Source: Bacillota bacterium
GTDB taxonomy: Bacteria > Bacillota > Clostridia > Acetivibrionales > DSM-1351
NCBI GenBank assembly: GCA_023436485.1
Contig: JAEZIU010000110.1
Span: forward strand, 1 to 8,176
Length of the DNA stretch: 8,176 nucleotides
Direction: 5' to 3'
This document shows, piece by piece, positions 6,486 through 8,176 of this stretch. Each line of letters opens with the position of its first letter. The first letter of the stretch is position 1. The notes under the pieces are model-generated. The model was not told the origin of the DNA, ran no database searches, and saw only the letters and a program-made list of their open reading frames with translations. Both the position numbers and the translations under genes were made by a program.

Positions 6486-7497
6486 CAGCAGAGTCCACCT
6501 CCATATTCTTAAATTGATCTTTAATTTCATTTACAACGCCATTTTCTATTAACGGTATAGCTCTATTTAGTATTGCATATCTTATTGTTTTTGCCTTTGA
6601 TGAGCCATGACTCTTTATTACCAACCCATTGACACCTAAAACAGGAGCTCCTGCAAGTTCATCAGGGTCAAACTTGCTTTTAAAATTCTTAAAAAACGGT
6701 TTTAGTATCAGGTAACACAATTTTGTGAAAATATTTGATATAAATATTTTTTTTAGTTCTCCAAGAAAAAGTGATCCGGCACCTTCATAAAGCTTTAAAG
6801 CAACATTTCCTACGTATCCGTCACAAACGGCTACGTCAACATCACCGCCGGGAATATTGTTACCTTCGGTATTTCCCACAAAATTTAGTTGTGAAGATGA
6901 AAGTATGCTAAAGGCCTGCTTGATGGTATCATTTCCCTTTGCTTCTTCTGAACCAACATTTAAAAGTCCAACTTTTGGCTTTTCTTTTTTGTAAATCAGC
7001 TTCATGTAAATGGAACCCATTATGCCAAACTGCAGATAGTTTATAGGCCGGCAAACAGTATTCATTCCAGCGTCAATTATCAGAACCATATCCTTTTTAG
7101 ATGGAACCAGGGCCGGAAGTGATGGCCTGTCAATTCCCTTTATACGACCTACTATCAATAACGCTCCTGTCATAATAGCTCCGGTATTACCGGCTGAGAT
7201 AAATGCATCTCCCTTGTTTTCCTTCAATAGCTTCATACCTACAACCATGGAGGAATCCTTTTTACTTCTTATAGCCTTTGTAGGAGTATCTTCTCCTGTT
7301 ATAACCTCTGTTGCATTGACAATGCTTATTCTATCTTTATTAAATTCCTTTTTACTTAAATTACTTTCTATTATTTCGCTCTTACCAACAAGTGTAATAT
7401 TGAAGCCTTCTTTTATATTTATTGCTTCAACGCAACCGTCTATTATAGCATCAGGTGCATTATCTCCACCCATCGCATCAACAATAATGTTAATCAT
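6469..7497 (-). CDS. plsX: Phosphate acyltransferase PlsX
   Basis: Converts acyl-ACP and inorganic phosphate to acyl-phosphate, the acyl donor for PlsY in glycerol-3-phosphate acylation, so it links this operon to membrane lipid synthesis. The 342-residue protein has the N-terminal DAMGGD (7-12), SAGNTGA (101-107), a central DAGMNTVCRP and the late LAGAPVLGVNG with KSHGSS. A hydrophobic and basic stretch at about 252-275 matches the amphipathic membrane-contact helices of the family. I prefer the ATG at 7497, since GGAG sits 10 nt upstream. The in-frame GTG at 7506 nearly touches that site. It starts 56 nt after fapR and its end overlaps the fabH start. The DxGxN segment is slightly divergent from what I recall as usual (DVGAN), without other defects. 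Confidence 0.95.
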   Translation of the reverse strand: MINIIVDAMGGDNAPDAIIDGCVEAINIKEGFNITLVGKSEIIESNLSKKEFNKDRISIVNATEVITGEDTPTKAIRSKKDSSMVVGMKLLKENKGDAFISAGNTGAIMTGALLIVGRIKGIDRPSLPALVPSKKDMVLIIDAGMNTVCRPINYLQFGIMGSIYMKLIYKKEKPKVGLLNVGSEEAKGNDTIKQAFSILSSSQLNFVGNTEGNNIPGGDVDVAVCDGYVGNVALKLYEGAGSLFLGELKKIFISNIFTKLCYLILKPFFKNFKSKFDPDELAGAPVLGVNGLVIKSHGSSKAKTIRYAILNRAIPLIENGVVNEIKDQFKNMEVDSADEKMD

Positions 7498-7513
7498 CTT
7501 TGTCACTCTCCAA

Positions 7514-7545
7514 AAGTATCATTAATAAATATTCAGAATATACTT
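7514..7545. repeat. Nested inverted repeats in the fapR-plsX gap
   Basis: ATATTCAGAATAT (7529-7541) is a 6-bp inverted repeat around one base, and AAGTAT (7514-7519) pairs with ATACTT (7540-7545). They lie just upstream of the plsX ribosome binding site. They could be a weak mRNA hairpin or a protein site. The sequence is A/T-rich and chance is not excluded. Confidence 0.3.
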
Positions 7546-7553
7546 AAACAATT

Positions 7554-8138
7554 TCATATTTTTTCTTTAATTGTACTTTCATTAAGAGATACCAGTATAA
7601 ATTTTCCTCTGAATACTTCAACATTTTTTTCATATATTTTGACCCAGACAATAAACCTGTTTCCCTTAGACTCCCTGACCTCTGCTTTTGCTACTATTCT
7701 TGCCCCTGCATATACAGGAATCTTGTATTTTATATTTGCTACTCCAACCAAGGCTACCTGTGAATCTATTACTGCAATAGCAAGAGTCTCAGCCAATGAG
7801 TAAATATAATGTCCACGTACAATATGAGTTTTTTCAAACGCCATAGTACTATTGGTTTCCATAAGTGAAATTGCATTTTGTCCAAGCTGTAAATCTATCA
7901 ATTCACCAATAAATTCCTTGCTTTCAAGTGATTTCAATTTATCCTGATTGCTCTCGGCAACGTTTTTAATTCTTTCACGCAGCTCTGGAATAGCGAGTTC
8001 CAGTCGGTCAAGTCTGATTGTTGGTACGCTCACTTTAAAATAATCAGCTAATTCTTCATCTGTTAAAAATGGGTCGTACTTAATTTTCTCAAGCAGAGTC
8101 TTTTGCCTTTGCTGTTTGTGAGAAGACGATCTACTCAC
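7554..8138 (-). CDS. fapR: FapR, malonyl-CoA-responsive repressor of lipid synthesis genes
   Basis: Repressor that binds operators upstream of fatty-acid and phospholipid genes and lets go when it binds malonyl-CoA. The 194-residue protein closely resembles the Bacillus FapR plan. An N-terminal helix-turn-helix (about 14-60) contains the highly typical TIRLDRLELAIPELRERIKNVAE. A linker helix leads to a C-terminal hotdog-fold ligand domain (about 80-190). RGH at 108-110 contains the arginine that contacts malonyl-CoA in characterised homologs. The start is the GTG at 8138, six bases after AGGGGTGG; an in-frame TAA precedes it. Its place as first visible gene before plsX implies self-regulation with the operon, an inference. 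The gene ends 56 nt before plsX. Confidence 0.94.
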   Translation of the reverse strand: MSRSSSHKQQRQKTLLEKIKYDPFLTDEELADYFKVSVPTIRLDRLELAIPELRERIKNVAESNQDKLKSLESKEFIGELIDLQLGQNAISLMETNSTMAFEKTHIVRGHYIYSLAETLAIAVIDSQVALVGVANIKYKIPVYAGARIVAKAEVRESKGNRFIVWVKIYEKNVEVFRGKFILVSLNESTIKEKI

Positions 8139-8152
8139 TTACAACCACCCCT

Positions 8153-8176
8153 TATAATTATTATCTATAATTATTA
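8153..8176. repeat. Repeats upstream of fapR, possible promoter or operator region
   Basis: TATAATTATTA occurs twice (8153-8163 and 8166-8176) with a 13-bp period, and TAATTAT / ATAATTA (8155-8161, 8167-8173) form an inverted repeat. The minus strand also shows GATAAT (8165-8160), which could be a -10 box 21 nt before the GTG. Its -35 box would be outside the window. I do not see the FapR operator known from Bacillus (TTAGTACC type). The window edge cuts the region. Confidence 0.35.

Overview
The window carries a type II fatty-acid synthesis operon of a low-GC Gram-positive bacterium, followed by rnc and a radical SAM gene. All nine recognisable genes are on the minus strand, so transcription runs from base 8176 towards base 1. 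AT-rich spacers, strong Shine-Dalgarno sites, a FapR regulator and the order fapR-plsX-fabH-fabD-fabG-acpP-fabF-rnc point to Firmicutes. An anaerobic clostridium, perhaps of the Ruminiclostridium/Clostridium cellulolyticum type, fits best. The species is an inference from gene style only.

Layout, in transcription order. Bases 8138-7554 encode FapR, the malonyl-CoA-sensing repressor. Next come plsX (phosphate acyltransferase, 7497-6469), fabH (initiating ketoacyl-ACP synthase, 6485-5484, overlapping plsX by 17 nt), fabD (malonyl transacylase, 5440-4508), fabG (ketoacyl-ACP reductase, 4467-3730), acpP (acyl carrier protein, 3610-3383) and fabF (elongating ketoacyl-ACP synthase, 3245-2010). A clear intrinsic terminator (1937-1976) closes this block. 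rnc (RNase III, 1878-1168) and an Elp3-like radical SAM gene (1147-137) follow. The left edge shows another Shine-Dalgarno site, so a further co-oriented gene probably starts just outside.

How they work together: FabD loads malonate onto AcpP, FabH condenses the malonyl-ACP with an acyl-CoA primer, FabG reduces the ketoacyl group, FabF elongates, and PlsX passes finished acyl chains to phospholipid synthesis. FapR sets the level of the pathway from malonyl-CoA. Dehydratase (FabZ), enoyl reductase (FabK/FabI type) and acetyl-CoA carboxylase genes are not here and must lie elsewhere.

Two points stand out. First, the radical SAM gene has no ATG, GTG or TTG upstream of its cluster-binding cysteines. 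The only well-placed initiator is an ATT, 9 nt after a GGAG and directly after an in-frame stop. A conventional caller would start at a TTG 141 nt further in and lose the CX3CX2C motif. Second, acpP has a perfect 10-base Shine-Dalgarno, is preceded by an inverted repeat, and ends in an intrinsic-terminator-like hairpin that begins at its own stop codon, inside the operon. This suggests that acpP output is set above that of fabF. I see no mobile element, CRISPR array, tRNA, rRNA or wholly new system.
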